This document shows, piece after piece, positions 35,233 to 36,885 of a DNA stretch of 36,885 nucleotides. The position numbers were made by a program, and so were the translations under genes. This stretch comes from Caldifarciminota bacterium (GTDB lineage Bacteria > Hydrothermota > Hydrothermia > UBA1063 > CAJXJZ01). The notes beneath the pieces are model-generated. The model was not told the DNA's origin. It did no database searches and worked only from the letters and a program-made list of their open reading frames with translations. The stretch lies in assembly GCA_027038175.1 (NCBI GenBank), contig JALVYB010000059.1, positions 1-36,885 of the forward strand. The letters run 5' to 3'. Position 1 is the first letter of the stretch, and each line of letters begins with the position of its first letter.

Positions 35233-35292
35233 GGTTAATTTAAAAAACACCTGTTTTCCTTTAATATAAAAACACCTAACGGGAGGATTATT

Positions 35293-35667
35293 ATGGATAA
35301 AAAACCACGTATTTTGTTCGTAGACGATGAGGATAACATAAGGCTTCTGTACAAAACCGCTTTTGAGAAAGAAGGTTACGAGGTCCTTCTGGCGAAAAGT
35401 GGAGAGGAAGCACTGGAAATACTGGAAAAAGATAAAGATATAGACCTCATTGTCCTGGATATAAAGATGAAAGGAATGTCAGGACTTGATACTTTGCAGA
35501 AAATAGTGAAGGAAGAACTGAAGATCCCGGTAATTTTGAGTACTGCGTATGTCTCCTATCAGGAGGATTATATGTCCTGGTTTGCTGATGCCTATGTTGT
35601 GAAACAGGCAGACCTTACAGAACTCAAAAACGAAATAAAGAGACTTCTTTCGGAGAGGAAAAAATGA
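35293..35667 (+). CDS. Single-domain response regulator (CheY-like receiver)
   Basis: 124 residues, receiver domain only. The acidic pair Asp11/Asp12 (FVDDED), phospho-acceptor Asp56 (IVLDIKMKGMSG), Thr84 and Lys104 (YVVKQADLTELK) are all in place. No output domain is present, so it must act by protein-protein contact or as a phosphorelay step. It follows the HD-GYP/GGDEF gene by 60 bases and precedes a nucleotidyltransferase with a four-base overlap. No histidine kinase is in the window. The RBS GGGAGG lies seven to eight bases before ATG 35293. Confidence 0.9.
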   Translation: MDKKPRILFVDDEDNIRLLYKTAFEKEGYEVLLAKSGEEALEILEKDKDIDLIVLDIKMKGMSGLDTLQKIVKEELKIPVILSTAYVSYQEDYMSWFADAYVVKQADLTELKNEIKRLLSERKK

Positions 35668-36885
35668 AAGCATTTATTATGGCAGGAGGGTTTGGTACGA
35701 GGATACGTCCTCTTACCGTGAATATTCCAAAGCCCATGCTGCCACTTGTATCAAGACCAATACTTGAACACATAGTGCGCCTCTTAAAAAACAATGGCAT
35801 TACCGATATGGTAATGCTTTTATATTACCATCCTGAGTACATAAAGAATTTTTTCGGAGATGGCAGTGATTTTGGCGTAAGAATAAACTATGTGATTCCC
35901 AACAAAGACCTTGGAACGGCAGGTGCTGTTAGATATGCAAGGGATAGGTTTAGAGATGACCGATATTTGATTATAAGCGGTGATTTGCTTACGGATTTCG
36001 AGTTAAGGGAAGTTTTGAAATTCCATATTGATAAAAAAGCAGATGTAACCATTGGGCTTACGAGGGTAGATAATCCTCTTCAGTTTGGCATAGTTATTAC
36101 TGACGAAGAGGGTCGAATAGTAAAGTTTCTTGAAAAACCCACATGGGGAGAGGTTTTTTCGGATACAATAAACACCGGAATATATATTCTTGAGGATAGT
36201 GTGATTGAGGAGATTCCTGTGGACACAGAATACGATTTTTCAAAGAACCTTTATCCAAAACTTCTTGAAGAGAAGAAAAGGTTATACGGCTATATATCAG
36301 ATGGCTACTGGAAGGATATAGGTGACCCGGATTCCTACAGACAGGCAAATTATGACGTTTTAAACGGCCTTGTTAATATAGAAGTTCCGGGTAAGAAACT
36401 TGACCTTGTGGGAAGAGACGTTAGAATAGGCGAGGATGTTGTTCTTGAAAAGAATATAAACTTTCAGGGAACAATTATCATAGGTAACAACACCAGAATA
36501 GGTAAGAATTGCAAAATAAGGCTGTCTATTATTGGCAATAACTGTATTATCGAAGATGGGGTGACTCTTGATGGGGCAATTTTATGGGATAATGTATATG
36601 TTAAAAAGGGCAGTAAGATAGACCATGCTGTTTTAATGAACGGGGTTTTTGTTGATGAAAAGGTTGAGGTAAAGGAAGGGGCTATTGTTGGCGATGAATG
36701 CAGAGTAGGAAGAGAGGCAATAATAAAGGAAGGTATAAAAATATGGCCAGGCAAGAAAATAGAGCAGGGGTCAGTAGTCTCTTCCAACCTTGTATGGGGG
36801 GAAAAATGGAAGAAATCCCTGTTTCAGGGGTCTTTTATTAAAGGACTTACCAATATAGAGCTTACTCCTGAGATGGCCACGAAAC
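35664..36885 (+). CDS. Mannose-1-phosphate guanylyltransferase-like protein, N-terminal part (runs off window)
   Basis: Open to the window edge with 407 codons visible. The N-terminal nucleotidyltransferase has MAGGFGTRIRPLT, PKPMLPLVSRPILEH, LIISGDLLTDFE, FLEKPTWGEVFSDTINTGIY and GYWKDIGDPDSYRQA. A left-handed beta-helix follows from ~245 (IIIGNNTRIGKNCKIR, ILWDNVYVKKGSKID). The last codons, GLTNIELTPEMATK, match the linker into a phosphohexomutase domain in the fused guanylyltransferase/phosphomannomutase-like proteins, so the full gene probably encodes ~800+ residues. It would make GDP-mannose, the donor for the mannosylglycerate synthase at 30634. Glucose-1-phosphate specificity is possible. 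ATG 35664 overlaps the receiver stop by four bases. Confidence 0.85.
   Translation, partial: MKAFIMAGGFGTRIRPLTVNIPKPMLPLVSRPILEHIVRLLKNNGITDMVMLLYYHPEYIKNFFGDGSDFGVRINYVIPNKDLGTAGAVRYARDRFRDDRYLIISGDLLTDFELREVLKFHIDKKADVTIGLTRVDNPLQFGIVITDEEGRIVKFLEKPTWGEVFSDTINTGIYILEDSVIEEIPVDTEYDFSKNLYPKLLEEKKRLYGYISDGYWKDIGDPDSYRQANYDVLNGLVNIEVPGKKLDLVGRDVRIGEDVVLEKNINFQGTIIIGNNTRIGKNCKIRLSIIGNNCIIEDGVTLDGAILWDNVYVKKGSKIDHAVLMNGVFVDEKVEVKEGAIVGDECRVGREAIIKEGIKIWPGKKIEQGSVVSSNLVWGEKWKKSLFQGSFIKGLTNIELTPEMATK

Noticed and set aside
35243-35277. Direct repeat AAAAACACCT (35243 and 35268) as a regulatory operator before the receiver gene
   Set aside because: Ten bases of low-complexity sequence in an AT-rich gap can recur by chance; there is no palindromy and only a poor promoter match around it.

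Overview
The window looks like chromosomal DNA from a Gram-negative, probably thermophilic bacterium of the FCB group, perhaps a candidate phylum such as WOR-3/Hydrothermae. This is an inference. The outer membrane is shown by BamA, an LptF/LptG permease, a PorV/PorQ-type barrel and several lipoproteins. A type IX secretion (T9SS) lifestyle is suggested by a gingipain-like C25 peptidase with a C-terminal sorting domain. The thermophile hints are a PF04008 adenosine-specific kinase, short archaeal-type aconitase/isopropylmalate-isomerase subunits and a mannosylglycerate synthase. Coding density is very high. Genes commonly overlap by 1-4 bases, and no gap exceeds about 200 bases. I saw no tRNA, rRNA, CRISPR array, insertion sequence or phage gene.

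Layout on the plus strand. Bases 1-3622 hold the C-terminal part of a TPR protein, MiaB and a DMT transporter. Bases 3710-6642 hold the adenosine-specific kinase, a LysM lytic transglycosylase and endonuclease III. Bases 6690-11598 are a metabolic cluster: two aconitase-family small subunits, one large subunit, an isocitrate-dehydrogenase-like enzyme, an M28 peptidase and a MazG-like protein. Bases 11764-15286 hold the C25 peptidase and a separate gene that is essentially a C25 propeptide, preceded by a good promoter and followed by a strong terminator. Bases 15360-22599 hold a DUF2905-like protein, LptF/G, a barrel protein, Era, FtsK and glutamine synthetase. Bases 22792-25162 hold a PorV-like protein and a solute-binding lipoprotein. 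Bases 25205-31803 hold a membrane TPR protein, ClpC, BamA and mannosylglycerate synthase.

The only minus-strand gene (31806-33596) is a DhaL/FakA plus DegV/FakB fusion. It diverges from an HD-GYP-GAF-GGDEF protein through a 61-base gap holding two back-to-back sigma70-type promoters, both of which appear to give leaderless or nearly leaderless mRNAs. A CheY-like receiver and the first 407 codons of a mannose-1-phosphate guanylyltransferase-like protein finish the window.

Working together: the aconitase-type subunits and isocitrate dehydrogenase would give 2-oxoglutarate, the precursor of the glutamate used by the glutamine synthetase. The guanylyltransferase would supply GDP-mannose to mannosylglycerate synthase. 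PorV-like, C25 peptidase and C25 propeptide fit a T9SS secretion route. The points most worth following up are the split C25 peptidase/propeptide pair, the one-large/two-small subunit arrangement, the single-step mannosylglycerate route, the fatty-acid-kinase fusion, the leaderless divergent promoters and a sharp codon-usage break inside the first gene.
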